A stretch of DNA of 64,000 nucleotides from Paenibacillus prosopidis (GCF_003337375.1 NZ_QPJD01000001.1:310001-374000); one strand, 5' to 3'; counted from the stretch's first letter, positions 23,982 through 34,486 are shown. Numbers and translations are program-made. The notes: generated by a model from the sequence alone, not told the origin.

Positions 23982-24027
23982 ATAGAGTTAATTCTGCAAG
24001 CACATTACTTAAGGGGGGAAATTACAT

Positions 24028-27000
24028 ATGACGTTTCTGAAAGGGCTTAATTTTGGAAAAAGATTTAATAAGCGTTTTTTGTCGATAGTTGTTTCCATTA
24101 GTTTGTTGGCAACGTTCCTGCCTTTTTCGCCAGGAGTTTCGGCAGCAGACCAATCGTTTTTTACGGATTATCAACCAACGGTTAATGAGGTAATCGATGC
24201 AAGCGGTTTCAAACATCCTGGTGTCGGACTTACCAAGGATATTCTTGAAAATATGAGGACACAGGTACGGGCACAAAAAGAACCTTGGAATACTTACTTT
24301 AATCAAATGATCACTTCTTCAACCGCTGCAAAGAACGTTGGCTCAAGCAATCAGGGCTCCGAACCAACGAAACCGGGCAGTGATGCTTTTAACAGCCAGG
24401 GCTTTAATCAGAGATTTATACAAGACGGTTTGAAGGCTTATACCCAGGCTATTTTGTATTATGTAACAGGTGATGAGGTTTATCGGTCAAATGCCATGCG
24501 CATTATCCGAATTTGGTCTCATATGGACCCTGCGAAATACGCGTATTTTAATGATGCGCATATTCACACGGGAATCCCGCTCAACCGTATGGTTACTGCA
24601 GCAGAAATCTTGAGATATACAAGCACCCAAACACCAGAACTGGTGTGGACGGATCAAGATACAACCGATTTTACGAATAATCTGATCAATCCGGTAATCG
24701 AAACCTTCCAACATACGAATTACCGCTTTATGAACCAGCATCTTTATCCGTTGATTGGAGCCATGTCAGGGTATATATTTACGGGCAACACAGAACGGTA
24801 TGCTGAGGGAGTAGAGTGGTTTACCGTTAACAAGACAGCCGTTGACCAAGGTCAAAACGGCGCTATTAAACAATTGTTTAGATTGGTAGACACCAATATC
24901 GTAACAGGAGAGCCGGTTAATCCCCCAGTGGTTCAGCATGTCGAAATGGGCAGGGACCAGGCGCATGGCGCCGGAGACGTAACCAATATGGAAATTTTAT
25001 CGCGTTTATTGATGGCCCAAGGGACAAAGGTAGATCCGGTGGAGGGGACGATTTCTACAGCGCCGAATGCGGTCGGTCCATACGAATTTCTCGATAACCG
25101 GATCTTGAAAGCTGCCGACTTCTTTGCCCGGTACATGATTGGTTACGATACACCATGGATACCGGTTGCGGCACATACCGATATAAATGGAGCTCCGACC
25201 ATCATTTATAAACATCTGGCTGGCGGTTATAGAGGAAGAATTGGCGGTAATGTGTACGACCTGTACTATTACTATAAATATACGGCAGGAATAAATATGG
25301 AGACAGTAGCTCCATACTTTACCGAGATGTTTAACAAGAGACTGCCTTTCCACTGGGAGTCGCCGGATGCAGGCGCGGATTATTGGCTGTATATCCCTCA
25401 AGCAGCTGAGGCCGAGGGTGCACAGCACCTTCCTAAACCGATAACAAATCCGGACTTGAGAGAAATAGAAGACCGATACACGAAGCTTGACAGCAACTCT
25501 GCTACACAGCAAGAGGGAGATACCGCTTTCGTCCGGATTACGGCAACGGAAGGGGGAAGCAAAATTGCCTATGTTGGCGCCGGCACCGGTGAGAGAACCG
25601 TTGCATTCAAGATTCGGACCAATGGCGTAGCGAAGATGGAAGCGTTTGGCGATACCATTACACTGCCGGATACGAAGGGTCAATGGAGATATATCAGCTA
25701 TGCGTTCAATAATTTCCAAGGGTTCGGAGATCTCGTTTATTTCACTGTAAAAGGAGCCGGCACTGTGGTTGACATGGACCACGTTAATGTAAAAGCCGGC
25801 GTACAGCTGACTCCTCCCGTATTTACAGCAGGAAGTGCAGACTTAAATTTATTTACCTATGTGGGGTCTGAGGCAGCAATCAATTACGATTTCTCTGCAA
25901 CAGACGCAGGTGCAACGGATGTCGTTTCCTATCAGGCCGATCTTTTACCTGCGGGCGCTGTGTTCAATGAGACTACCGGCGCATTTTCCTGGACTCCAAC
26001 ACAAGCGGGAACGTATTCCTTTGTCGTGAGTGCTTCAGACGGCACGACGATTACGACCAGGGACGTTACCATTGTTGTAGCAAACGATCGGCAATCTGCT
26101 GTTAACGCAGTCATTGCACCTTATCAGGCAGACACACTTTATATTTCGTCAACGCTTGAACATTATCAAAATGTGCATGCTGACGTAATGAATCAAATCG
26201 CTAGCGCAACGGATGACGTTTTTTATCAAAAGCTATTTGAGTTGAATAGTGCGGTTCAAGGTCTTCAAAAATTGACGCCTTTGATTAATGACGGAAGCGT
26301 TAATTATACGAATATGTTTGTTAGTTCGACCTTTGGAAATGGTTCCCCAAGCCTTCTTGACGGAACGAATGATAGTTTTGTATGTTTCTGTGTCGCACAA
26401 GACCGGACGCACCACATGGATTTTGGGCCAAGCTACAAAATTTCGGCAAATGCCTTCGAGCTTCAGGTACGGGCAAGCTTCCCTGAACGTATAGGCGGCG
26501 TTGCAATCTTCGGCTCCAATGACAAAGAGACTTGGACCCGTTTGACGCCCGGCCTGACAACGGTTACGGAAGAAATGCAGAGACTTGAGGTACAAGACGA
26601 TCTCGAAAATCAGCGGTTCCGCTTCTTGAAAATACAAATGATTCAGCCGTCAAGTACGATGCTGGAAATCGCTGAATTTAGAATCTTTGGCCAGCGTTTT
26701 GAGACTGTAAACAAGCTGGAATCCGTTTCGATCGGCTCGGAGCAAAGCTTGAAAAACCGAATCATTCCGGGCGATACGATCAAATTGTCCTTCAAGTCTA
26801 CCGAACAGATTCAAGATGTAGCAGCCACGATTCAAGGCCAAGCTGCAACGATTTCTACGGTTGACAATCTGAACTGGACAGCGACGCTGGTTGTAGATCC
26901 GAGCGTGCAAACAGGTACAGTCAAATTTAAGCTCAATTACAAAACGGCAGCTGGAGTTGCTGCGGCCGAAACCATCTTTACAACGGATGGCTCTACTATA

Positions 27001-30000
27001 TTTATTTCCGATCAGACAGGTTATGTTTCCAATCTGCTTGAGATCGCCAACTTAAGCGATTCAAGCGGAAGAAATCCGGCAGATCTCTTGGCAACGGCAA
27101 GCACTCTGTTTGATAGCAATTTAGGGACGTTTACCGATTTCCGTCTAAATGGCAGCGGCTATGGCGGATACCTTACCTTCGACTTTAAAGAAGGCGGCGA
27201 GGCCAGACTTTCGAAGGTGGAAGTGATTGGAAGACAAGATGGTTTCTCTGGCCGAATTAATGGCACAGTGGTGCAAGGCTCCAACGACAATGTGACATGG
27301 ACAACCATCTCTAATGCAGCATGGAATACAGCGGAATGGCAGACGCTTACGATTAACGGTACAAACCCATATCGTTATATCCGTATAACAAATGGAAACC
27401 AATGGTTTGGTAACATGTCAGAATTAAGATTGTATGGCGATGTTCAAATCAAGTCCAAGCTTGATTCGGTTTCGATCAGCTCGGCACAAAGCATTCAAAA
27501 ACGAATTATCAAGGGCAACACGGTCAAAGTAGCCTTCAAGTCGACCGAAATGATTAATAATGTGAATGTCAATATTCATGGCCAAGCTGCAACGGTGTCC
27601 ACGGCTGATAATATCAACTGGACAGCAGAGGCCGTGATGGGCAATAGCGTAAGTTCTGGCCCAGTGAACTTCAGCATCAATTACAAAACGGCAGCCGGAA
27701 TCGATGGGCCGGAAAAAACGACGACAACCGACAACTCATCGCTGTACATTGCCGACGAGACAGGGTTGATTAGCAATGTGCTTGGCATCACGACGTTAAG
27801 TGATTCCAGCGGAAGAAATCCGGCAGATCTCTTGGCAACGGCAGGTAATTTATTTGACAGCAATGCAGGTACAATTACCGATTTCCGTGTAAATGGCAGC
27901 GGTTATGGCGGATACCTTACCTTTGACTTTAAAGAAGGCAATCTGGTCACACTGTCGAAGGCAGAGGTGCTTGCAAGACAGGATAGCAATTATACCAGAA
28001 TCAGTGGTGTAGTGGTTCAAGGCTCGAGCGATAATACGAACTGGACGACCATTTCCACAGCAGCAGGAAAGTCGATGGATTGGCAGACCTTAAGCATTAG
28101 CGGTACTGTACCCTATCGTTATATCCGCATTTACAATGCCAACCAATGGTTTGGCAATATGTCAGAATTGCGGTTGTATGGCGCAGTTGAAGCCACGAAC
28201 AAAATCGAGACGGCTTCAATCAGCTCGGCTCAGAGCCTTAAGACGAGGATTGTGCCAGGCAATACGGTAAAATTGTCCTTCAAAGCAAAAGAAGCGATCA
28301 ATAACGTACAGGTCAAGATTCAAGGTCAGGATGCAACGGTTAGTTCTGCCGATAACATCAACTGGACAGCAGAGGCGACCTTAAATCAAGGTGTGGCAGT
28401 AGGAAACGTAACATTCGCTGTTAATTACAAGACACTAAGCGGAGTGGACGGGTACCCGGCGAAATCTACAACAGACGGCTCCAAGCTGTATATTGTCGAT
28501 GAGTCGGATTTGATTAGCAATGTAACAAGCATCGCAAATCTCATTGATTCCACTTCAGGAAGAACTGCAGCAACAACCTTGTCAATCACGAATAGTCTGT
28601 TTGACGGCAATTTAGGTTCAATAACGGATTACCGTTTGAACGGCACTGGATCGGGAAGCTATATTACCTTTGACTTTAAGCAAGGCAATCAAGCTACGCT
28701 TTCGAGTGTAGAGCTGATTGGAAGACAAGAAAGTAATCTGCTTGGCAGAATTAAGAACACTGTGATCCAAGGCTCTAACGATAATACGACCTGGACGGAT
28801 CTCACAACAGCAGCTGTAGCTTCTGGGGATTGGCAAAGCCTCCCGGTCAGCAGTAAAGTACCATACCGTTATATCCGAGTTTGGAATTGGAGTGCGTGGT
28901 TTGGAAATATGGCTGAACTGAGACTGCATGGGGTAGTGAAAGCGGCAGACGTGACGTCTCCGGTTACAACCGATAATGCGCCGCAGGGTTGGGTCAATCA
29001 GGATACGACGGTCAGCTTCAACGCTGCTGATGAAAGCTCCGGTGTGGCGGCTACCTATTACAAAGTTGACGGCGGCGCGCAGCAAACCGGGAACATGGTT
29101 ACGTTGACTACCGAGGGAACGCACACGTTAGTGTACTGGAGCGTTGACTGGGCAGGCAATGTGGAGCAGCAGCATACGGTTGTTGTGAACATTGACAAGA
29201 CGATTGAGGGTGCAACCTTCGCTGCAGACATCACAGGGCCAACCAATCAGGATGTCACTGTAACGATCAGTTATCCGGTCGACGCGGTGGTGAAGGAATA
29301 CAAAGTAGGCGACAGCGGCGCATGGACAGCGTACACCGCACCTGTGGTCGTATCGACCAATGGCACAGTGTATGCGCGGAGCACGGATGCTGCGGGCAAC
29401 GTGGCGATTGTGACGAGCTACACGCTCAGCAATATCGATAAGACAGCGCCGGCTGACCCAGCGTTGTCGGCTGATACTATTGTTCCAACAAATCAAGATG
29501 TCACCGTAACGATCAGCTATCCGGAAGACGCTGCGGTGAAGGAGTACAAAGTAGGCGACAGCGGCGCATGGACAGCATATACTGCACCTGTGGTTGTTTC
29601 TGCAAACGACACGGTGTATGCGCGAAGCACGGATGACGCGGGCAACGTATCGAATGTCAGTAGTTATGCCGTAAGCAATATCGATAAGATTGCGCCTGTT
29701 ACAGCCGCAACTTTGAATCCGGCAGCGCCTAACGGGAGCAATGGCTGGTATACGTCGGATGTAACGGTAAGCCTGTCTGTATATGACTTATCCGGTGTGG
29801 CAATAACCGAATATCAGGTAAATAACGGGTCCTGGATTGCTTACACAGATTCCATCCCAGCATTCGGCGATGGGGTTTACACCGTCAATTTCCGCAGCAC
29901 TGATCTGGTAGGCAATGTAGAACAAATCAAAACCGTTGAATTTAAGGTTGACAAGACGGCACCGGAGCTATATGTCCAATTGGATCAAACTACAATTTGG

Positions 30001-30273
30001 CCGGGAAATCATAAAATGGTGACCGTTAATGCCGTGCTGAATTCGAACGATAACGGGTCGGGCGTTGAATCTGTGGTGTTAACGTCCATTACGAGCGATC
30101 AACCAGATAGCGGTCTGGGTGATATTGAAGCTGATTTTGGTACAGCCGACACTTCATTCAGCTTGCGTGCGGAAAAAGCGCGCATCTATACGATTACGTA
30201 CACGGTAACCGACAAAGCGGGCAACAAAACGGTTGTATCGGTAAACGTCACAGTACCTCATGATCTAGCGTGA
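24028..30273 (+). CDS. Giant secreted alginate-lyase-type protein with discoidin and Ig-like repeats
   Basis: 2081 residues. Signal peptide to about 40 (LLATFLPFSPGVSA). Residues about 50-470 resemble the alginate lyase (alpha/alpha toroid) family: HIHTGIPLNRMVTAAEILRY, NQHLYPLIGAMSGY, HVEMGRDQAHGAGDVTNME. Then a putative Ig domain (about 600-690), an F5/8C (discoidin, CBM32-like) domain (about 755-890), three copies of a 245-residue Ig-like plus F5/8C unit (about 895-1143, 1143-1388, 1389-1634), and a C-terminal set of OmpL47/Ig-like repeats (about 1640-2081), two of them almost identical (TNQDVTVTISYP). No cell-wall anchor is seen, so it is probably released. The substrate is inferred as a uronic acid or related polysaccharide. 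Start: AAGGGGGG before ATG 24028. Confidence 0.8.
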   Translation: MTFLKGLNFGKRFNKRFLSIVVSISLLATFLPFSPGVSAADQSFFTDYQPTVNEVIDASGFKHPGVGLTKDILENMRTQVRAQKEPWNTYFNQMITSSTAAKNVGSSNQGSEPTKPGSDAFNSQGFNQRFIQDGLKAYTQAILYYVTGDEVYRSNAMRIIRIWSHMDPAKYAYFNDAHIHTGIPLNRMVTAAEILRYTSTQTPELVWTDQDTTDFTNNLINPVIETFQHTNYRFMNQHLYPLIGAMSGYIFTGNTERYAEGVEWFTVNKTAVDQGQNGAIKQLFRLVDTNIVTGEPVNPPVVQHVEMGRDQAHGAGDVTNMEILSRLLMAQGTKVDPVEGTISTAPNAVGPYEFLDNRILKAADFFARYMIGYDTPWIPVAAHTDINGAPTIIYKHLAGGYRGRIGGNVYDLYYYYKYTAGINMETVAPYFTEMFNKRLPFHWESPDAGADYWLYIPQAAEAEGAQHLPKPITNPDLREIEDRYTKLDSNSATQQEGDTAFVRITATEGGSKIAYVGAGTGERTVAFKIRTNGVAKMEAFGDTITLPDTKGQWRYISYAFNNFQGFGDLVYFTVKGAGTVVDMDHVNVKAGVQLTPPVFTAGSADLNLFTYVGSEAAINYDFSATDAGATDVVSYQADLLPAGAVFNETTGAFSWTPTQAGTYSFVVSASDGTTITTRDVTIVVANDRQSAVNAVIAPYQADTLYISSTLEHYQNVHADVMNQIASATDDVFYQKLFELNSAVQGLQKLTPLINDGSVNYTNMFVSSTFGNGSPSLLDGTNDSFVCFCVAQDRTHHMDFGPSYKISANAFELQVRASFPERIGGVAIFGSNDKETWTRLTPGLTTVTEEMQRLEVQDDLENQRFRFLKIQMIQPSSTMLEIAEFRIFGQRFETVNKLESVSIGSEQSLKNRIIPGDTIKLSFKSTEQIQDVAATIQGQAATISTVDNLNWTATLVVDPSVQTGTVKFKLNYKTAAGVAAAETIFTTDGSTIFISDQTGYVSNLLEIANLSDSSGRNPADLLATASTLFDSNLGTFTDFRLNGSGYGGYLTFDFKEGGEARLSKVEVIGRQDGFSGRINGTVVQGSNDNVTWTTISNAAWNTAEWQTLTINGTNPYRYIRITNGNQWFGNMSELRLYGDVQIKSKLDSVSISSAQSIQKRIIKGNTVKVAFKSTEMINNVNVNIHGQAATVSTADNINWTAEAVMGNSVSSGPVNFSINYKTAAGIDGPEKTTTTDNSSLYIADETGLISNVLGITTLSDSSGRNPADLLATAGNLFDSNAGTITDFRVNGSGYGGYLTFDFKEGNLVTLSKAEVLARQDSNYTRISGVVVQGSSDNTNWTTISTAAGKSMDWQTLSISGTVPYRYIRIYNANQWFGNMSELRLYGAVEATNKIETASISSAQSLKTRIVPGNTVKLSFKAKEAINNVQVKIQGQDATVSSADNINWTAEATLNQGVAVGNVTFAVNYKTLSGVDGYPAKSTTDGSKLYIVDESDLISNVTSIANLIDSTSGRTAATTLSITNSLFDGNLGSITDYRLNGTGSGSYITFDFKQGNQATLSSVELIGRQESNLLGRIKNTVIQGSNDNTTWTDLTTAAVASGDWQSLPVSSKVPYRYIRVWNWSAWFGNMAELRLHGVVKAADVTSPVTTDNAPQGWVNQDTTVSFNAADESSGVAATYYKVDGGAQQTGNMVTLTTEGTHTLVYWSVDWAGNVEQQHTVVVNIDKTIEGATFAADITGPTNQDVTVTISYPVDAVVKEYKVGDSGAWTAYTAPVVVSTNGTVYARSTDAAGNVAIVTSYTLSNIDKTAPADPALSADTIVPTNQDVTVTISYPEDAAVKEYKVGDSGAWTAYTAPVVVSANDTVYARSTDDAGNVSNVSSYAVSNIDKIAPVTAATLNPAAPNGSNGWYTSDVTVSLSVYDLSGVAITEYQVNNGSWIAYTDSIPAFGDGVYTVNFRSTDLVGNVEQIKTVEFKVDKTAPELYVQLDQTTIWPGNHKMVTVNAVLNSNDNGSGVESVVLTSITSDQPDSGLGDIEADFGTADTSFSLRAEKARIYTITYTVTDKAGNKTVVSVNVTVPHDLA

Positions 30274-30298
30274 ATGAATAAGATGAATACAGTTTCGG

Positions 30299-30331
30299 GG
30301 AGGAAGGCCTTGGCGCCTTCCTCCTTTATTT
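30299..30331 (+). terminator. Terminator of the alginate-lyase-type gene
   Basis: Perfect 10-bp stem GGAGGAAGGC (30299-30308) / GCCTTCCTCC (30315-30324), then TTTATTT. Confidence 0.9.
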
Positions 30332-30369
30332 ATAAACAAGGTCATTTTTTTGATATGGAAAATTACATT

Positions 30370-30397
30370 AGAAAAGGGCTGCCGTGTGGCAGCCCTT
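30370..30397 (-). terminator. Terminator of the agarase-like gene
   Basis: AAGGGCTGCC (30374-30383) and GGCAGCCCTT (30388-30397), a perfect 10-bp stem with a 4-nt loop. On the minus strand it is followed by TTCT. It lies about 65 nt beyond the stop. Confidence 0.75.
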
Positions 30398-30460
30398 CAT
30401 TACGCTATAACTGTTATTCTCGGTTTCTATCTTGACAGGAGAAGGAACTTTTAAGGAAGG

Positions 30461-32536
30461 CTAACCCCCGTTAAGGTGAACATTTTCCAAATCGGCATGT
30501 GTCGTCTTCATGATGTTCACCATATCTGCATACGGCTGATCCTGCTGATTGACCAGGCCGACGTTGTAGCTCTCGCCGTCCGAACGCCCGGTGACCGGCT
30601 GATCGTAGTACGAATACCAGCCTGAGCCGACAAACAACGGATGCGCGGCCTGGCTTTCAGCAAAAGCTTGGTAAGCCATTCCTCTTTCCCTTATGTTTGT
30701 TGTCATCGTAGCCGCACTGATATAGGAAAGTCCGCGTTCGGACGAGCCGAATGAATGTTCCAGATTCAACAGAGGCTTCCCGTAATTTTCGTATCTGGAA
30801 ATCCAACTTCCATCTCTAGTATAACTGTCCACAGAAAAGGCATCTACAAACCCCATAGCCGCATGATCCCAATCCAAGCTGGTTCGCCAAGTAGGAACGA
30901 TAGACGTGCCCAGAAACAAATGGTTCGGATCGTATTTTTTAATAATGTCCCTGATCGTGGAATGGTATGTTCTGGATGCCAGCCTGATATATTCCGATAT
31001 ATCTACCGCGGGAACTTTGGCGATATCGATCGGAGTATTTTTCAAAGTGTCAAACGATACCGCGTTCGTACCCAGTATCTGATTGACCGTGGCGAGGTTG
31101 CTATTATATCTTGGCGCAAGAAAGTCCACGAATGCGCTTTTCGCCGGCGAGGACGAAGAGTAAGTTAGCAAATCTTTTACGATATCGGCATTCCAACCCG
31201 CTTCATTATCGTAGGTATAGCCGATCAACCACTTGCTGTATCTCGCATTATAAATCTGTGTCTTCAGCGCGTTCTCGATGATAGGCCCGCTCTGCGGGTC
31301 AAAAACGTCGTACGTCCATAGTATCCTTCTCAAATTCGAGGGGTCTTGCAGCGATTGAATGAACGGAAAAGTTATGTTTTTCGGTTTGGTCCACTTGCTG
31401 AAGGTGTTAAAGCCCCACTGGATCAAACGCTTCTTCGTGATATCCTCCCATTTCGACTCAAATCCGCTTCCGTATTTTTTCATGACATTGGCAATGACGA
31501 AGCTGACATATTCGCCGCCCGCATCTCTGGTGTAGGCGGGAGCGTAAGCGGTACGATCGGGCAATTCCTCAAAAATCTGCTTGTAGGTGCCGTCCGGTTT
31601 CAGGGTCGGCGTCTTATATCCGGACTCCCACAAACTTGCTGCATCCACTCCTTTAATAATAAAAGGATATCCGTCCGGCGTTATAAACCACCATTTGCCG
31701 TTAATGGTTTGAAGCCTGAAGTACCCGGTGCTTGCTTGCTTTCCTAAGCTTTTAATGCCTCCATATTGATCATATCTTGTAGGATCAAGTGAAACGTTCG
31801 CTAGGGCAATGGCCTCATGCGCATATTCCAGCTGCAGCTGCTCTTCAGATGTAACCTTTCCCGACCAGGTTTCATTCATCCATTGACCGAACTTGTCCAC
31901 CAGCAGGGCTTCCTTCTTCAATTCAGCTTTCAATCCATCCCCGTTTAGAGCGGGTCCCGGATTTTGCCCCTCGACGCCTGTACCTCTATCAATCTCAACT
32001 TCTGTCAGCGGAATATGTTGATAGGCTTGGGTACGCCTAATGTTCAGCACGATAAACCTGACCGTCTTGTTTGACATCGGAATGGTTACCGAATAGTTTA
32101 AATCGGTGCCTGTTCTTACGTGTCTGGTTGCAATGTAATACCCCGTTGCCGACTCGGGACGGTACTTTACGGTAATGTCCTTAAATCCCCAATATTTGTT
32201 TGGTGAATTCAACACCAAGCGAATCTGGTCCAAAGGGTAGTCCTTCAACAGATCAATAACCACATTTACAGTTGAATGAGAGGTTGCACTGCCCATCCAG
32301 CCTGCGTAAGCCGGGGTTCCGTCGAACAAGACGCCGTCAGCCGAGGATATAACCCCTGACTCTTTCAAGTCGGGAGAGTTCCCTCCGTTTGGAGCAGGGC
32401 TATGAATATAGTTTCCTGTCTTTAGCATAGTGCCTTCACCTCTAACTTTACTGATTGGGACAAAAACAGTTGTGACGAAAATTGCCAACAAGAAAATCAA
32501 AATACTGCCGCTATTAAACTTGCATCTTTTTTTCAT
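30461..32536 (-). CDS. Secreted agarase-like glycoside hydrolase
   Basis: 691 residues with an N-terminal membrane-spanning signal (SILIFLLAIFVTTVFVPI). Residues about 45-185 look like a discoidin-type sugar-binding domain. From about 265 a TIM barrel of the beta-agarase (GH50-like) kind begins: NGKWWFITPDGYPFIIKGVD. Likely catalytic pair, by analogy with clan GH-A: E445 in TYDNEAGWN (acid/base) and E593 in LLNLEHSFGSS (nucleophile). The family is recognised from these segments only; galactan or agar-like substrate is an inference. It converges with the alginate-lyase-type gene, as in a small polysaccharide utilisation locus without transporters. No cre site was found in front. Confidence 0.7.
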   Translation of the reverse strand: MKKRCKFNSGSILIFLLAIFVTTVFVPISKVRGEGTMLKTGNYIHSPAPNGGNSPDLKESGVISSADGVLFDGTPAYAGWMGSATSHSTVNVVIDLLKDYPLDQIRLVLNSPNKYWGFKDITVKYRPESATGYYIATRHVRTGTDLNYSVTIPMSNKTVRFIVLNIRRTQAYQHIPLTEVEIDRGTGVEGQNPGPALNGDGLKAELKKEALLVDKFGQWMNETWSGKVTSEEQLQLEYAHEAIALANVSLDPTRYDQYGGIKSLGKQASTGYFRLQTINGKWWFITPDGYPFIIKGVDAASLWESGYKTPTLKPDGTYKQIFEELPDRTAYAPAYTRDAGGEYVSFVIANVMKKYGSGFESKWEDITKKRLIQWGFNTFSKWTKPKNITFPFIQSLQDPSNLRRILWTYDVFDPQSGPIIENALKTQIYNARYSKWLIGYTYDNEAGWNADIVKDLLTYSSSSPAKSAFVDFLAPRYNSNLATVNQILGTNAVSFDTLKNTPIDIAKVPAVDISEYIRLASRTYHSTIRDIIKKYDPNHLFLGTSIVPTWRTSLDWDHAAMGFVDAFSVDSYTRDGSWISRYENYGKPLLNLEHSFGSSERGLSYISAATMTTNIRERGMAYQAFAESQAAHPLFVGSGWYSYYDQPVTGRSDGESYNVGLVNQQDQPYADMVNIMKTTHADLENVHLNGG

Positions 32537-32624
32537 AGTATGCAGAGCCTCCAGTTAGTGATACAACCTTTATCGTCAGCTCGAACGAATAAACAAATAG
32601 GTAAACAGGCATGGTCAAATATGC

Positions 32625-32652
32625 TTAAGCCAAAATAGGCTTAATTTTTTTG
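32625..32652 (+). terminator. Plus-strand hairpin with T-run ahead of the AtuA operon
   Basis: TTAAGCC (32625-32631), AAAATA loop, GGCTTAA (32638-32644), then seven Ts. No plus-strand gene ends here, so it is either a barrier against antisense transcription from the agarase-like gene or a leader attenuator. Role undetermined. Confidence 0.45.
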
Positions 32653-32751
32653 TGTTTTTATCGTAATTGTATCCTTATCGAATAGGGTGTTCAGCTGCTC
32701 CATACAATGGTTATTAAGGAACTTGCCGTAAAAAGCCGAAGGGGGGACGAT

Positions 32752-34116
32752 GTGAAAAAGATACGGATTGGGGCGGGACAGGGATTTTACGGAGATTCCA
32801 TTTTACCTGCAATCGAGACGGCCAAGAGAGGGGATGTCCAATATCTATGCTTTGATAGTCTGGCTGAGTTAACGCTGGCCATTCTGCAGAAGGACCGGCA
32901 GAGAGACCGGGCCAAGGGATATGCAAGAGACATTTCCGTAACGATGAGGGAGCTGCTTCCTTTTGTCAAAGAGAAGGGCATTAAAATTTTGACCAATGCC
33001 GGGGGAATGAATCCGCTGGGAGCCCAGCAGGAGATACTTCGAATCGCCGGGGAGCTTGGCATAAAAGGACTTAAAGTGGCAGTAGTCACAGGCGATGATG
33101 TTATAGATCAATTACAGGCATGGGAACAGCAGGGGATATCACTGGCTCACATGGAAGATAGAAGAGAAGTTGAGGCTATTAGGAGCCGGATTGTATTTGC
33201 CAATGCCTATTTGGGAGCGGGTCCCGTTGTGGAAGCGCTGCAGCAGGGAGCAGACGTTATCATAACCGGACGAACGACCGATTCCGCTCTTTTCCTAGCT
33301 CCGCTTATCTATGAATTTGGCTGGGGACAGGAGGATTGGAACCGGCTGGCTCAAGGCATACTGATGGGCCATCTCATGGAGTGCTCCGGGCAGGCAACGG
33401 GAGGAAATTACAGCGGCGATTGGCAATCTGTTGAGGATTTAGACAGCATCGGCTTTCCTGTAGCGGAAATAAGGGAGGACGGAGAGTTTTTCCTGACCAA
33501 GACGGAAGGAACAGGCGGGCTTGTTTCCGTAGATACCGTAAAGGAACAGCTGCTTTATGAGATACACGACCCGTCCGCTTATATGACGCCGGATGTTGTT
33601 CTGGACCTGACGGGCGTTCAATTGCAGGATGCCGGCGTGAATCGTGTCCATGTGACAGGAGCCCGCGGTACGAAGCGTCCCGATACGCTGAAGGTTGTCA
33701 TGGGATATTCGGACGGCTGGCTGGGGCAAGCGATATGGGGGTATTCCTGGCCTGACGCCTTGGCTAAGGCTAAAGCTGCAGACCGCATCATTCGCAATCA
33801 AATCCAGCGGATGAATTTGCAATATATAGAGGTCCAGACGGATTATCTCGGATACAATTCCTTACACGGGCCGCTCGCGAGGGAGCCGGCGGAAGAGCCC
33901 AATGAAGTGTATTTGCGTATGGCCGTGCGCACCGGCAGCAAAGAAGATGCGGCTAAGCTCGGCAGATTGGTCCCCCCGCTTATGCTTAGCGGCCCTCCCG
34001 CAATGGGCGGCTTCCTCGGTATGATGAAGCCGCGCGAGCTGCTTGGCATGTGGTCCTGTCTCGTTCCGCGGGCAATTGTCGAAAGCGGAGTTCAGGTGAA
34101 CGTCTTGGAGGTGTAG
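32752..34116 (+). CDS. AtuA-type protein, large part (DUF1446)
   Basis: About 454 residues of the acyclic terpene utilisation AtuA family. Seen: KIRIGAGQGFYGDSILPAI at the start, TNAGGMNPLGAQ, GRTTDSALFLAPL, and GQATGGNY. AtuA is needed for citronellol use in Pseudomonas, but its reaction is not established. GTG 32752 is chosen because a purine-rich AAGGGGGG site sits just upstream; the ATG at 32707 has none. Many AtuA proteins are about 570-590 residues with a C-terminal ferredoxin-fold domain; here that domain is the separate next gene, three bases away. Confidence 0.85.
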   Translation: MKKIRIGAGQGFYGDSILPAIETAKRGDVQYLCFDSLAELTLAILQKDRQRDRAKGYARDISVTMRELLPFVKEKGIKILTNAGGMNPLGAQQEILRIAGELGIKGLKVAVVTGDDVIDQLQAWEQQGISLAHMEDRREVEAIRSRIVFANAYLGAGPVVEALQQGADVIITGRTTDSALFLAPLIYEFGWGQEDWNRLAQGILMGHLMECSGQATGGNYSGDWQSVEDLDSIGFPVAEIREDGEFFLTKTEGTGGLVSVDTVKEQLLYEIHDPSAYMTPDVVLDLTGVQLQDAGVNRVHVTGARGTKRPDTLKVVMGYSDGWLGQAIWGYSWPDALAKAKAADRIIRNQIQRMNLQYIEVQTDYLGYNSLHGPLAREPAEEPNEVYLRMAVRTGSKEDAAKLGRLVPPLMLSGPPAMGGFLGMMKPRELLGMWSCLVPRAIVESGVQVNVLEV

Positions 34117-34119
34117 GCA

Positions 34120-34461
34120 ATGGCCTTAGTACAGCTTCGGCAGGTTGCGCAGGCGCGTTCCGGCGATAAGGGGAACACGGTGAATATTGCTGTTTTTGCC
34201 TCGGATGCATCCGCATATGAGGTGCTGATCAGAGAAGTAACCGCTGAGCGGGTAAAGGCGCATTTTGACGGACTGGTAAGCGGAGAAGTGACTCGTTATT
34301 TAGTGCCTAATCTCCATGCGATGAATTTTGTCTGCAGGGGGGCATTAAGCGGAGGAGGCTCTGCGTCAATGAGAATGGATAATCTCGGAAAATGTTATGC
34401 GGCAAGCTTGATGCGATTGGAAATCGAAGCCGGGGACAGCGTTAATCTCTCCAAGTCATAA
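34120..34461 (+). CDS. AtuA-associated ferredoxin-fold subunit
   Basis: 113 residues matching the C-terminal domain that is usually fused to AtuA: QVAQARSGDKGNTVNIAVFA at the start, FDGLVSGEVTRYLVPNLHAMNFVC, and GGGSASMRMDNLGK. Its ribosome site GGAGGTG overlaps the stop of the large part, so the two are coupled and probably form one complex. Confidence 0.85.
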   Translation: MALVQLRQVAQARSGDKGNTVNIAVFASDASAYEVLIREVTAERVKAHFDGLVSGEVTRYLVPNLHAMNFVCRGALSGGGSASMRMDNLGKCYAASLMRLEIEAGDSVNLSKS

Positions 34462-34486
34462 GCCATAAGCAGAGAGGTTGTGGGCT

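Noticed and set aside
25006..25782. 258-codon minus-strand frame inside the alginate-lyase-type gene
   Set aside because: Antisense shadow; no start signals and no recognisable protein pattern.
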